DNA of 64,000 bases. Source: Sarcocystis neurona. Lineage: Eukaryota; Apicomplexa; Conoidasida; Eucoccidiorida; Sarcocystidae. Shown here one piece after another: positions 1 through 19,500 of this stretch. The notes under the pieces were generated by a model. That model was not told the DNA's origin and made no database searches. It was given only the letters and a program-made list of their open reading frames with translations. Position 1 is the stretch's first letter. Each line of letters begins with the position of its first letter. Position numbers and translations under genes: made by a program. The stretch is taken from assembly GCA_000727475.1 (NCBI GenBank), contig KL647305.1, forward strand, positions 1,719,714 through 1,783,713, given 5' to 3'.

Positions 1-5699
<5,699 letters not shown>

Positions 5700-8130
5700 G
5701 CCACCCCACACGCAATCGCAGCAGCAACACCCAGTACTCTGCAACCTACAAACGAGCGTCGAAGAACTTTTCAAAGTCGCAGCACGGGCATCGGTGCTGG
5801 CGTGTTCTGCAGTAAACGACCGTGGGGGACGGCACCACCGCCCCCTGCACCGAGACGCGTAGGAGAGGAAATGTTCAGAACCGCAGCTGCCGGTTATCTA
5901 CACGTATATACATATACGTGTGTATATTCAGAACCGCACCCGCCGGCCATCTGTGTATAGATATATATTTTTTTGTGGGGACGTTGGGAAGGAAGTGTCA
6001 CTCAGCCCGTTGGACGAGCGCGCTACACAAAGAAGTTTTGCGGATGAAAAAGGAGGAGGACGCAGAAGATGCGAAGATTCGTCTGTCTCTCTCTGACAAC
6101 GCTCGGAAAAGTTTCACTAAAGAGACAGGTAGATAGAGACACATATGTGTATAGGGTCACTAACCGAGATACGTGCATGTATCTGACCAAAGAAGGGAAC
6201 GCCTGCGAAGGGTCTACACTGACACGGGCAACTGCTGCTACCGCAGAAGCACGCCTGCTACCACGACTCCCACCGGCTAGCCCGCGCAGGCATACAGCGA
6301 CTTCGCCGCGTACCAAGCACATTTGTAAACATACATATTCATATTTGAACACATGAATACAATACAGGTGCGCACTCGTAAATACCCCCCGAGGGATGTA
6401 TGCACGCGTACGTGTGCGGCACAACCGGATGCGGCATAAAGGAGTGATCTGCCTGCCAAGAAGAAAAGCGGCTCTCCAGGAGTAGCTCAAATGTCCAGAA
6501 GGGGAAACTCGTCAGCCACAAACGCGTACGTTTTTCAGAAACGCCCTGGCTCTCTTATCGGAATCCCAAAGCGCCACGTTTCTTTACATGTGCATACATA
6601 CAGGGACGCAGTGGAAACGTGTACGGGCTATGTGTGGCTCCACGTCGAACTGCAGTTTACGTAAGCCGACTCATATCAGGTGGCCGACAATCTCCTTCTG
6701 CCCGCAGTGTGTTCGCAGAATGTACACAGCATCCCCGTGACAGAGTGCCCCGCAAACAAACCACCTGAGACTGCAGACTGTACCTAAGGCGAAAAGTGCA
6801 GTTTCTACGAGCGAAGCAGGTCGTACGACAGGTTTACTCGCGCTCTACGGACCCCCCGGTGTACCTGGCGGAAAGTTTCGTTTCATCAGCAGGTTCGGGT
6901 CCTGCGACTTTCGTGGTGTCGACGGCAGCATCCTCGAGCGGCGGTGCCATCTTGTCCCCTGTTCTTCCCGGAAATTCGAAGAAACGACGAGGGAACGACA
7001 AATGTCGACGTTTCACGGAAAACGGTGGGAAAAATTCAATGTCAAACGGCAGAAGTACCTTTGAAGCTCCCTGGAACGCTGGTGACACTCCTTGCGGTGA
7101 GTAGACGCTTTGGGAGAGTGACCAGACGGGATGCTCGAAACGCCGGAACAGATAGTCTGTCCTCGTGAAACACTTGTAGATGAGGGAAATTTGAGCCGCG
7201 TAAGAGACTGAAGAACTACGCAGCATAAAGTTGAACCGACGGACTTTGAGGTTCTGTCCGGTGTCACCGCCAACAAATACAGACGCAGCGTTTCATCCGT
7301 ATACCGTCGACGAAAGAAGATTAATTGGTAGGGGAAAGACAAAGTGCAGCTCCACCACGTGTTTACCGGGTCAGATTTCGTAGACGAGAAGGAAGCAGAC
7401 AAAAATTACACGGAATTTCCCCTGCATGTGGCAGGCTGTCTCGCAAAAACCCCGACAGACGAGCTAACACAGACTGGACAACAGTTCTTAGGACAGATGT
7501 GAAACATCTCTAAGAGAGAAAAAAAAAACATTATGAAGAGAGCGCGTCGTTCTAGTCCCCACGGAAAGGAAATTTGTCAACGTAGACCCAGTTCTCTCGG
7601 CTCCATCGACGTGTCGGTCCCTACCCCTGACCGAAGGCGCACCACGCACGAGACGCGCCCACCGCCGACCCTACCACGCATGCCGACACTTTGGGAGAGG
7701 AAACGGGGAAGGAGTGGGGAAGGAAATCGCGTTCTCGTGCGAGATTGTGTTGATTTCCGCATTGCCTGGATTATAACTGGCGGTCGGGCTCTGTAATTGT
7801 TTGAGTTCCACGTAATCAGCCCCACAAATGCACCCCCCCCAGACAGAGGCACACGTCGTGCGTCGGGTAGGTGAAGATGTGTGCTTTTCTCTGTAAGTGA
7901 AAACTTTAGTTGAAGGCCAGTTCATTAGCCGACTTCCTGCTTCCCGTGCCTCGATATGTGCAGAGAGGCTCATCCGTCGATGTTGAGGGTCCATGATCTT
8001 CACGCATCTAAGATTCGCTGTTCGCCTTTCTTCGCTGCTTTGTCTTGTGGCCCCTGCACATCCAGCCTTTGACTCTTTTCTGTTCCATTTCCCAGTCAGC
8101 TGGAGGACACATTCATCAGCTCACTCTCGT

Positions 8131-8628
8131 TCACACAATTCTGCGTGCAGGTGGAGTGTCGCATTCGAAAAAGCGCTCCCCCTCATTTGATACAATCCAT
8201 CTCGTGGTCACGCTTGGGGTTGTGGTAGGGGGTTTCCTGTGTTGCAGCCTCAGCGCACACGGCGGTACCGTGGGGTCACATTGTTCTTGTACGGTCTTTT
8301 TCCGGAAATCTTCCTCACCAGCGTTCGTTTTACCAAGCTTGACATCCTTCCATTCCCCTTCCTTGTGACGCATGCGGGTAAAGAACACAAACAAGAAGAC
8401 ACACTTCTCTGCACACATCCCAGTTTTTCTTGTGGAAGGAGGAGTTTCTTGCGAAACAGAGGGCACCCGCAATTTCCACATGCCTGGGCTTCCTTCACCG
8501 AAGCACTTCAACTCTCTCTGAGACCCTCGCGTCAAGAAGCGCACGTGTTTTCTCAATAATAGCACCACTCGGAAGCTCCAAGCAACCGCGTGTACTCTTA
8601 AGCACGCCAACGCAAAAATGGCACACAC
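8131..8628 (-). CDS. Unrecognised 165-codon open frame, possible secreted protein
   Basis: This is the longest open frame in the microsatellite-poor island between the two divergent genes. The N-terminus (MCAIFALACLRVHAVAW) is hydrophobic enough to resemble a signal peptide. The rest is basic and Cys/Thr-containing with no motif I know. Competing open frames of about 100 codons exist on the opposite strand, and no splice or homology evidence supports this one. It is kept only because the segment is compositionally unlike the neighbouring repeats. Confidence 0.2.
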   Translation of the reverse strand: MCAIFALACLRVHAVAWSFRVVLLLRKHVRFLTRGSQRELKCFGEGSPGMWKLRVPSVSQETPPSTRKTGMCAEKCVFLFVFFTRMRHKEGEWKDVKLGKTNAGEEDFRKKTVQEQCDPTVPPCALRLQHRKPPTTTPSVTTRWIVSNEGERFFECDTPPARRIV

Positions 8629-9659
8629 GTTTTAACCGCACATTCTACGCGAAATGATAGTGAAAAAGGCAGGCGCACGCTCTGTCCCTAAAACACCGCG
8701 TGTGGGCGTACGTGTCTGCCTGGAGGAGTTCGCGTGTAACGTTGACACCTGACACGGGTGTCCGTGCTATATATTCACCAGTCGACCGGCCGACAGTGCA
8801 AGTGCGTGCAAACGTATTTATTAATGAACCAGTCCTTTTAAGAAACATTGACAAAGCTACACACATCTGCACACAGACGTCTCTGCATGTAGGCGGACCT
8901 CTCTACATCAACATACGTATACACACGTTTGTATGTCCCCGTGGATTTCGACACACAGCTACCTGACAGGTAACTGCAGATATATTAATACACCTACGTA
9001 AACAGGAAAACTACCTCTTTCTACGCAGTTTCACTCTCTGTTATTCGACTCTTGCCTTCCACGTGTAAACTGAATCTGGGGGAACACCTGCTTGAAGGCC
9101 TGTCTTATATTGATATCAGCACCCATACTACACATCTGTATGTATCTACCCCTCGACGGACTATTATATGTATATATATATACACATGTATAGGTCCAGG
9201 CTCGTTCATCTATGTCTTCTGTATATATCCAAACATATATTATATACTTATGATGGAGGAGGAGCTACATACAGATGAACCCCCACACTATACACCTGTG
9301 TGGACCTCCCCCTCTACGTACTCATATATATATATGTGTAGGTCCAAGCTTGTTTACTGATATCTTTTATATATAGAAACAGAGTGGCGTGCGTAAACCC
9401 ACAAATATATCAACGTATATATGTTTGTCTATATGCACAGACGCGATCACAATTTCAAACACTTCTATACATGTCCTATACATTAAAGAAACATAGACGG
9501 ACGCCTGCCCACGCATCAATAAAGACGGGTCGTACGGACCGACATGCACACATATGTACACAGAGATCTACAAGATACACCCAAAGACATATGCGTATGT
9601 ATAGACACACTATCACCTATATATATATAGAGAGATAGAGAGAGAGAGTTTAGCCTACC

Positions 9660-9950
9660 TATCTATCTGTATATATATGTATGTACGCGTACGTGTATTT
9701 TTCCATTGCAGAATTATATGGACAAACGAATTCACACAAATACACACACACACACACACATACACACACGTATTTACATCGTTTGCATATATATGTATAT
9801 ATATACATATATATATGCATACGTATTACATTTGTATTTGTGTATCCGTATATACTTGTATAAATAGCACTCCGGCATTTACAGATATAAAGAGATACAC
9901 ATATTACATATATATATCTACCTGTCTCTCTCTGTATATACGTCGATAGA
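9660..9950. repeat. TA/CA microsatellites upstream of the deaminase start
   Basis: (TA)n, (CA)n and TATATGTA blocks end about 10 bases before the start codon at 9952. Any promoter would have to lie within or beyond this repeat. Confidence 0.75.
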
Positions 9951-9951
9951 A

Positions 9952-10563
9952 ATGGCTTGTTTAAAGGGATTGGAGAAATGGAGGGCAGTTGCCAAAGTGG
10001 AGCTGCACGCGCATTTTTTCGGCAGCATACGCAGAGCAACTCTAGTGCACCTTCAAAAGAAGAAACAGCTGCAGCAGAAGGCAGCAGCAGCAGCAATGTC
10101 AAACACTGAAGTTTCACCCGACCAACAGGGCGCCCTGCCCTCCTGCGTGCGCGCCTCGCCGCTTCAGCCACGCCGAGAAGGAGAAGATGAGAAGGCGGAA
10201 GCGACGGCGCCAGCAGGAAAAGTCTCAGCAGCGGCAGGTCCAGCAGCAGCAGCCCCGGGACCCGCAGCACGACCGGCAGCAGAGGCGGCAGTTGCAGGAG
10301 AAGGCGGAGAGCCGGCAGCAGCAGCAGGAAGAAGCGAAAGAGCTGCAGGGGCGGCGCAGGGTCGACCCTGCTATGGCAGCAATAGTTCTTGCAGCAACAG
10401 CCACAACAGCAGCAACTGCCTCGTCGATGGACTTGACGGGGCCTTCGACTACTTTGCTGCCGCATATAAGCTTGTTCGAACGGAGGAAGAAATCCGCTTT
10501 GCTGTGAGGCAGGTTCTCCTGGACTTCCACCTCGACAACGTTGTTTATTTAGAGCTGCGCACA
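9952..10563 (+). CDS. Deaminase exon 1
   Basis: 612 bp, 204 codons, donor CGCACA|gtacgt. It starts MACLKGLEKWRAVAKVELHA, followed by the metal-binding HxH and GSIRRATLVHL. A long Ala/Gln/Arg low-complexity insert follows, and then FDYFAAAYKLVRTEEEIRFA and VYLELRT, both typical of the family. Confidence 0.93.
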
Positions 10564-13500
10564 GTACGTCACTCCTCTTTTTCTACGTAGCCTTCTCATT
10601 ATCTACCCATTTGTATTTTGCTGCTGTCTTCTTCTCCCCCCGCTGCACCTTCTCTCTACTGCGAGTCTGTCGCCGTCTCTCTCTGTGCAGGAAATCGTCG
10701 ACGCTTCTTGCGTGCCCTCTTTCGTCCGCACAGTCATACTACATACAAGAGAGACCCGTGTCTACTTCCCTGTGCGTGGTTGACATGTCTGTGTAGACAC
10801 GCAGAAACGCGCGTGTCTACTTTTCCCGACCTGGAGGGGGGAGTTCGGTGGACACACTGCCTCTAGACGTACCTGAACTCTGTCATTCTATATATGCACA
10901 TATGTCTCTCTCTCCATAGAGACAAACACGAATCCTAATTTCCTGCATGCGCGCTGACCTACATATATATATATATGTATGAAAATATCTAGACATAGAC
11001 ACGTAATTTTAATATATATATATATATCGCCTGTGTGTGTGCACGAGGAAGTCTCGAGTGTAGACAAACATGTATATGTCTACATATGTGGCTCCTCAGT
11101 CTTTCTCTTCGTCACCCCTTTTTCTTTGCCTGGCGTGGCCTTTTCTCTGTATATATACGATACTTTCACTGCGTCATTAAAGGTAATCATTACATACACA
11201 CATGAGGCTAGAAGTGCGCACACATATATATCTGTAAGTATGTATGTGTGTACACAGATATACGTAAAGAAATAGTTCAGCAGACATATGTAGAACCAAC
11301 CAGACGTGTATTTGTGCCTGTAAATAAATACGTCATCAAATACACGTATGTATGTATCCATTTGAAGACAACTATATGTATGTAAGTGTTGAGTATATGT
11401 AATGAAGTGGCAAAGCGATGGTCTAATATAACACACACCGAGCTGGTGCGTGCGCACGCCCCTTTTTAGCGAAGACTAGTACGCGACCACCTTGCACGGG
11501 TGGGCAGCTCTTCTTCGGTTTCTGGAGTCCCTTTGACTTCCTCCCCGTCATTTCCCTTCCTTTTTGAGCTGCTGTCGTCCACCTGTATTCCCCCTTTCCT
11601 TCTTCTTCTGCGTTCTCTGCGTTTTCCTTTTCTTCGCCTTTTTTCTCTTGCTGGCCTTTCCTCCCTCTCGCTTGGGTGTACAACCACCCCACCGTGCCCA
11701 CTGTGGGCAAATATACATATATATATGTCGACACCTGTACATCCATATTTGTGTTTCTATATCTGTGTATAGCTCCGTCTATTTCACTGTATCTACGTAG
11801 GTCTTTATCTTCATCTGTATATCTATACCTCTATCTATATATCGATAGCAGCACCTGTATAGCTATATCTCTATTTCTCCGCCTATATATATATATATCT
11901 ATATATATATGTATATTTTTACATGTATACATGCTAATATCTACATATCTATATCATATATAGATATGTATACCTATATATCTATACATCTGTAGATTTA
12001 TATCTATATATGTCTGTAGACCTATATCTATATATCTGTATATCTGTTATCCATAATATATCTACATCTATTCATATGCATCTGTGTATCTCTATATCTG
12101 TTTCTATACCTGTATATCTGTACAGATCTGTATCTATGCATATATGTGTATACCTATATCTACATGTCTATATTCATAGATGTATACCTGTGTGTATGTA
12201 TCTATATGGTTATATCTATATATCTATATGCGTATACCTACATCTGTATATCTGTACCTATATATGTGTATACCTGTATGTCTATATCTACATGTCTATG
12301 TCTATGTATCTATATACTTATATATCCATGTCTAAGTCTGTCTATATACATACGTGTCTATGTATCTATATACCTGTATTTAGAGAGAGCGAGATGCACA
12401 GTTACGTCCCTACAGTCTTCACAGGTAGGTGAATATACGTACGTGTATATCTTCAGCTATACCCATATAAATGCCTGCGTATCTACGCCTCCTTAAAGAG
12501 AATATTAGACGCATCTACTCGCACGTAGATATGTACACATATGTTTAGACATATATATATATATATATATGTACACGAGTGATATTCTTGTTTCATTGGC
12601 GTGTGTACATACGCGAACACAAAGGGCCTGCCTATGTATACTAATTGACTTACACACGCAAATCTATGTATAACATATATGATATATACACACATTAAGG
12701 TATATATACTACATATGATACATCGTATATAATATACATACATATACATATACATATATATATATATTTCCGTGTCTCTCTCTGTGTGTCTCTCTGCTGT
12801 CCCTGTATCTATGTGTTACATATATAATAAGGTATATATACTACATATAATACATCGTATATTATATAATATATATACATATACATATATACATATATAT
12901 ATTTCCGTGTCTTTCTCTGTGTCTCTCTGCTGCCCCTGTATCTCTGTCTGCCCTCCCTATATATATATATATATATGTATATCCCATTCTCTTTTTCCTT
13001 CTGGTTTCCCTTCGTGTCTCTGGATTTCCCTTTTTCTCCATCTTCCTTTCTTTTTCTTTTTTTTTCGGATCCCCACCCTCTCTTCCTCTCGATGTTTCTC
13101 GCCTTCTCTATTCTCCTCCTCTGCCCGTCTCCCCCTCGCCGCCCCCTCCCCCTCCCCACCTCTCTGCATAGACGTCTTTGTGTGTGTATGCAAACTTACA
13201 CAGACACGCATATATGTGTGTGCACCCACATACAAACGTGCGTATATTTATAGGAGAGGAATACGGATGTATGGCTGCGTTACAGCGCGTTTCTCGGGAC
13301 TCTTGAATCAGCCCGTACACGCATATATAGATGTACATTACATAATATATATATATACAATATATGGATATATATATATATGTATGCATAAAATGTGAAT
13401 GTCAATGAGGTGTGCCCGTAGGACTGTGTCACAGACATATATAGGTATTTATGGAGCCCACGTATGTGTACCTGGGTATGTATACACACATACAGAAGTA

Positions 13501-16500
13501 GCAGTGTGTGTGTGTATGTGACGCTTGAATAACTTCTTCTTCTCTGCTTTTCCCTGTATAAATATGAAGACGCCTACCCAATATGTGTGTGTGTGTGTGA
13601 AGCTCGGTCGAAACACATATGTATATACATGTACATATACATACGTGGAGCTGCTTGTATATTCGTATATGGACATGTCCATACATATGAGCACGCGCAC
13701 ACGTGTGTAGTAAGTAGGTCTCCAGGTATATACACTTGTATGCGTGTCTATGTGTATCACATATATATATATATATATATCTGCGTATATACGTTTGCCT
13801 GTCTCTGTAAATTTAGATGCACCTGTAGGTACACATATATATGTGTTCACACATCCTTCTGTGTGTATTAGTATCATATCTGTATGTATACACGCGGTTT
13901 CTTGTGTATAGATGTGTATATCATGTGGTGCTGGGAAGGAGAGCTGTGCCATGCGACGCTGCAGACACTGAAGGACATTGAAGAGGAAAATATTGATGCA
14001 AACAGGTATCTCTCTCTGCTGGTGGAGGAGCTCGAAGAAGCAAAGAAAGTTTACCCTTTGACAGTAAGCTCCCGGTCTTCAATAACACGTGTCTGTACGT
14101 CGACGTGTAGACTTTCACAAGTATATGTACCCCTACTTTTCTTCCGCCTTTCCCTCTCCGTCTCCGTCTCCCTGTCTCCGTCTCTCCGTCGTTCCCCGTC
14201 TCCCTGTCTCCGTTCCCCTTTCGTCCCCCTCTCCCTGTCCGCGTCCCTTCTGCCGTTCCCCCGTCTCTCTGTCTCTGTGTCTCCGTCTCTCCGTCTCCGT
14301 CTCTCCGCCATTCCCCGTCTCTCCGTCACTCCCCATCTCCCTGTCTCTGTCTCCCTGTCTCTGTCTCGCTGCCTCCGCCTCTCTGGCCGTTCCCGTCTCT
14401 CTGTCTCTCTGTCTCTCTGTGCCCCCGTCTCCCCGTCTCCCCGTCTCCCTGTCTCTCTGGCCTTCTCACCGTCTGCCTCTGTCTCGGTCTTCATATGCAG
14501 AGCGACACACGTGAATGTACGCGTCTGCTGTTATTTTGTACATGTGTGCATGTGCCTGTTGGTACACCTCTTTGCGTCCCTGCACCGCTAGGTACCACAC
14601 CCATGAAAACGCGTCATATGTGTTCATATACATACATATACATATACACACACATGTGTCTTTAACGTACGTACATACACATATGCATATAGGTATCTAC
14701 ATGTGTCCACATATACATATCTACACATGCGTGTATATATATATATATATATGTGTATATGTGAGTATTGATGTCTTACTCCATCGTAGAACTACATTTT
14801 TCGCTCCCTAAAGGTACACTTCACATTTGTCTGCTGGACATTAAAGACTGAATTCCTCGTCTTTCTGGAGAGCTTTCGGAAAGTGAAACGATGGCAAGCG
14901 TAAGACACAGATACGTGTCTCTCCGCTTTGCTGCCCCTGGCTCTCTATCTTCACCAATAAATTCTTCGCATGCGAGTGTGTCTCTGATACAGAAGAGGAA
15001 GACGTACACCCTTGGATACATGTCTACGCGAACACATCGCCCAATATGTGAAGAAGACTCTTCTGGACCCATCCACACCTCTCTCTCCCCATCTACGAGA
15101 AAGGCATTATATATATATGTGTGTAAGTGTATACGTGTATGCACATATATGTACGTGTATAGTCAGCATATATATATGAGTATATATGTCTGTACAGCTA
15201 TGTTCGTGTGTATTGTGTAGGAGTACATCTGCGTACGAGCGTCTTAATGGGAACCTTCTACATATATGTATATATATGTGTAAACGTATGGGTGTATACT
15301 TATCTCTCTCTGTCTCTCTCCATACACCTATATGTATGTGTAGTCCGCACATATGTATTATATGTGTATATCTCTCTACATGTATTTTTTTATACGTCTC
15401 CGTGAGTATATCCACACCCGAGTGTGTCAATGTAAACCTCCGAAGTGTTTGAGCAGAAGAAAACAGTCTCTGTTCTCCTTCCCGAATTTCGGGTGTCTTC
15501 CTGTGCTTCACGTACAAATCTACTACACACGTTTACGCCTGTGCAAAAGTTTGGCTCTCTTCCGCGCAGCAGTTCAATAAGAGAGACGCGTTATAGGCCT
15601 AGCAACCAGGACGCCTACCCCACACATTCGTCTCTGTATATACACAACTCGAACCTCCTCTATGTATATTGGCCACGTACACTACGGTAGACATCTCTAA
15701 CTCGCTATATATCCTCGACACCGAGACGTTTGGACTGACACCACCCTACAGCTATAAGCATATACACACACATATATATATACATACACGTATATATGTA
15801 GACCTGTAGGTATGTACATATATAGGTATATATACGTAGAGAGAGAGAGAGAGCCATTTGTCACCGTCCGACCGTATTTCCCCATTTATACAGTGAATAA
15901 TGGCTCACATATATAAACATATATATTTAACTGTTCGTATGTATACACACACATGCACCTGTCTGCGCTATATATACATGTGTCTTTCTACGGTGTGGTT
16001 CAATGTATAGAGATGTGCCCTCGCATTCGCAGAATAGATACATCTGTGCCTCTATACGTATGTACACAAATATATACATGTATATATATGTGCGTATATA
16101 TACACGTATATGCACGTCTATTAGTGCATATTGTAGCGGCAATAGTGGAATGGCGAGAGACAGGCAAAGTGACCTCCGCCTCTTCACACTGTCTACCCGT
16201 TCGAAAACAGTTGACCGGGAGTCGCCTCAAATATGCCCATACATATGTGCACGTGTATATATATACATATACACACGTATATATATGTATATTATATACG
16301 TATCTCTGTCTTCCCTCTCTATCTCTCGTAAACTCAGGTACGTACGAATGTCTGCTTACGTATCTGTGTCTTTGTCTGCCTGTATATCTTCCTGAATGTC
16401 ATGCCTGTATATCTACATATGTATGCATGGGTCGGTCTTCCTGTGAAAGTGACTCGGCTGGCTCTACGCTGTCTTCTGCGATCCGTCGAATACATTTGTG

Positions 16501-19500
16501 CGCCTCCACCCGTGCCTCGGGTGCGGAAGGACGTCGCGCGCAGGGTTTCTATATTCTCTCGAAAGCTGAAATTCGCCGCCTTTCTTATCTGCGTCGTCCT
16601 GCAGTTCTTCTCCGGTTGCCCCTCCTCTGCTCCCGCCTTTTCATGTCTTTTTCTGCTGCCTTCTGTGCAGGATTTCTTCGCATTTCTCCGCGTGTCTCCC
16701 CGTCCGCTTCCACGTCTCCGTCTCTCGTATTGTCCGTGTGTCTCCCCCTGCATCTCCACCCCCCCTCGTCTCCCGTTGTTGTGCCTCTCGCTGCCGTCTC
16801 CTCGTCGTGTTGCTGTTCGGTTTCTTCTTCACTTCCCTCTCGAGGAACGTCTCTGCCTTTTTTGGTCTTCCGCGTTCTTGTCTTCCCCTAGTGGTCTCCG
16901 CCTTTCCAAAAAAGGAACGTTTTCTTCGCTCGTTTCTCATTGTTCGCCCAGGTCAAACTCATCATCTCTATCAATCGGGCCGTGCTGCAGAACGAACAGC
17001 GCTCACGCGAAGAAGTAGACAAGGCCCTTGCAGCTGCAGCGCGCCATCCCCACTGGGTGGTAAGGCACTTCATCTTTGTTGTTCCACTTCCATATATAGA
17101 CTCTTCTAGCTAAGACGTGCGTGTGTACATATATACGTGTGCATGTGTGCATAGGGTTGACCAGCACTCAGCTTTCTTCCACCTATATGCGTGTGTGTAT
17201 CTGTGTGTCTGCCTGTGTATAAGTGTGTCGGTCTTTTTCTGCTTTCGTCTCTCTCTGTGTTAACCTCTCTCCAGACGTACTGCTTGTGGACAGTCATACG
17301 CAACCTGTTTATGCGGTTACATGCTCACTTCCGCTGATTCACGCAGCAGCAATGGCAGCAACAGCAGCAGCAACAGCAGCACGACAAACAGACGCAGCGA
17401 CAGCAGTAACAACAGCAGCGCCAGCAGCAGCAGCAGTAGCGGCGCCAGCAGCAGCAGCAGGTGTGTCAGCTGTGGGGTTTCTTGTGTGTGTAGCTCGTTT
17501 GAAGCTGGTGCGCAGCTGCTTTTCGTCAGGTGGGTATTGATATCGCAGGAGACCCGCGGAACGGAGATCTTTCTTTTGCGTTGGACAGGCTGCAGCGGGA
17601 AATCAATCTCGAGACGGGGAAGTTCTTCAAAAAACTCAAGTGGACTGTACATACAGCAGAAATTGTAAGTCGGCGTGTCTCAGCCCCGCGGCCCTCCGGA
17701 CACCTCGTTGGTGAGAATGCGGAGTTTTCTGTTATCGCGAAGCCCAAGCAGATAGAGACGGAAGAAACGCAGAAAGCGAGGAAAAAGGGAAAGGCACGAC
17801 GTGTGAATTGATGAGGGTGGACGCACATCTACTTCTTCACTGCGTAGGCGGACGTATTTGTAGACCTGCCCACATGCGGACACGTATAGGAGGAGACGTC
17901 GGCCTTTCTTCACCAGAAGGAGGAGGACACAAAAACTTTCTCTCTCTGTTTCTGTATATATACACATGTTTGTAGGTGTAGAAAAAGTTCTTCTCTTTCT
18001 CCATCTTCTCCAATAGATGTGTATATGTATATATATATTTGTAGGTATATCTTACACATCTGTGTCGAGTAATATACATATATATATGTGAATTCGTGTG
18101 TGGAAATCTTTGTCTGCATAAGTGCGCTTCCTTGAGGGAGTATATGCATGCATATGTGTAAGTTTTTATAGTCACGCATATGCACACATATACATACACG
18201 TGCATATACGTGGATTTCCCGTCTCAGAGAGCTGCTGGCGTGCATCGAGGCCATGCGCAAAGGAGCATATATTTCATTCTGCATGTCTTCGCTCATGGAA
18301 GACCGATGCGTATATGATATCTACTCACACCCATATCTATATGTACACATGCTTGAACATGTATACATGTGTATGGGTATATGTATACACATGTATATAT
18401 TGATATCCACTTTACTGCCATTTCTTCACGTGCGTGTACATACGCATATGTATATATATCCATGTAATGTGTACGTGTATATTGGTGTGACCACGTGCGA
18501 ACGCGTAGATATAGATTTGCTAGTGAAGGTGGCCGGTCACGGTCCGGTGAAGGCCACCACTGTTCTAACACTTTTTTTCCCTTTCTTCGTATACACGTGG
18601 CCGCGAGGACAGACGTAGAGAGGGAGAGAAACATACAAACATATTACTAGAAATGTGCTTCTTACCTCTCCACGCTCATGTGTGTTCACACGTGTATATA
18701 TATATATATATTTACATAACTAGGTCTATACTTGTGAGTTACGATGTGTCGTCGAAAGTGATTACATCTGTACAGAAATAGTTGTAAGTGAAAGTATATA
18801 TTTGTACGTACGCGCATCTTCTCTTTCTCTCTCTCTCTATATATATGTATATATATATATATACTCACACACCCGTCCTTAATATATATATATATATATA
18901 TAGGGGTCCTTATATGTATGTGCATGTATAGCTGTTTGTAATGAACAAGCACGCAGGGAGGAGTACCAGGACATGTGAACAGTCGTATAGACGATGAAAA
19001 AGATGTGCCCCGTTAGGTGGAAGTGAAAATTTACTCCTCAGGAATTTGCGACGGATGCTGCAGTGACGCGCTGGTGTGGGACGTGCAGGAAGGCGCAGAG
19101 AAGGAGACGGAGGCGATTTTGGCCGCTCGACCGCACCGCATTGGCCACGGCTGTTTCCTCGTAAACTCAGCGCTGCTCTGTCATCAGCCGACTCTTAGGA
19201 TATGACCACTTGCTCGTAAAGCACGTTAATTTGCTGGCATTGACTACACTTTTCTGTAGGAGACGAAGGAGAGTAATGGCATCTGCTGCAAAAGTGGGAA
19301 ATGCTTGAATATCTGTCGACCTTCTTACGAATAGCTACACGTCATACCTGGACGTCTATGCGGGGGTAACTGTCCACGTGTGTCTGCGTGTGTAAACAAG
19401 AGCAGCGTCAGCAGCAGGAGCAGCAGCAGAGAGACGGTGGCAGCAGCAGCAGCAACAGCGCAAGAAGGAGTGCAGCAGCGGCGGAAGTGGCAGTCAGAGC

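Larger units (their letters stand above)
5700..9951. other. Intergenic region between two divergent genes
   Basis: This holds the 5' flanks of the minus-strand lysyl-tRNA synthetase and the plus-strand deaminase. Unlike its surroundings, about 6480-8660 is nearly free of microsatellites and has balanced composition. It contains overlapping short open frames on both strands, none of which I recognise. From about 8900 to 9950 it becomes TA/CA-rich again, with a loosely duplicated block at about 9130-9220 and 9290-9360 that shares TATATGTaTAGGTCCAgGCT. Confidence 0.6.

Noticed and set aside
11676..12432. Open frames of 90-140 codons rich in Tyr, Ile and Ser
   Set aside because: They are translations of TATC/TGTA microsatellite in an intron.
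14051..14494. Arg/Glu/Asp-rich minus-strand frame (147 codons)
   Set aside because: It is the antisense of a CGTCTC pyrimidine minisatellite inside a deaminase intron.
18233..18309. Possible exon RELLACIEAMRKGAYISFCM in deaminase intron 4
   Set aside because: It has splice-like ends but would interrupt the exact HTAE-RIGHG spacing; no family counterpart.
19017..19088. Upstream extension of deaminase exon 5 (MEVKIYSSGICDGC...)
   Set aside because: It would add 24 residues between HTAEI and RIGHG, where the family spacing is already exact with the acceptor at 19088.
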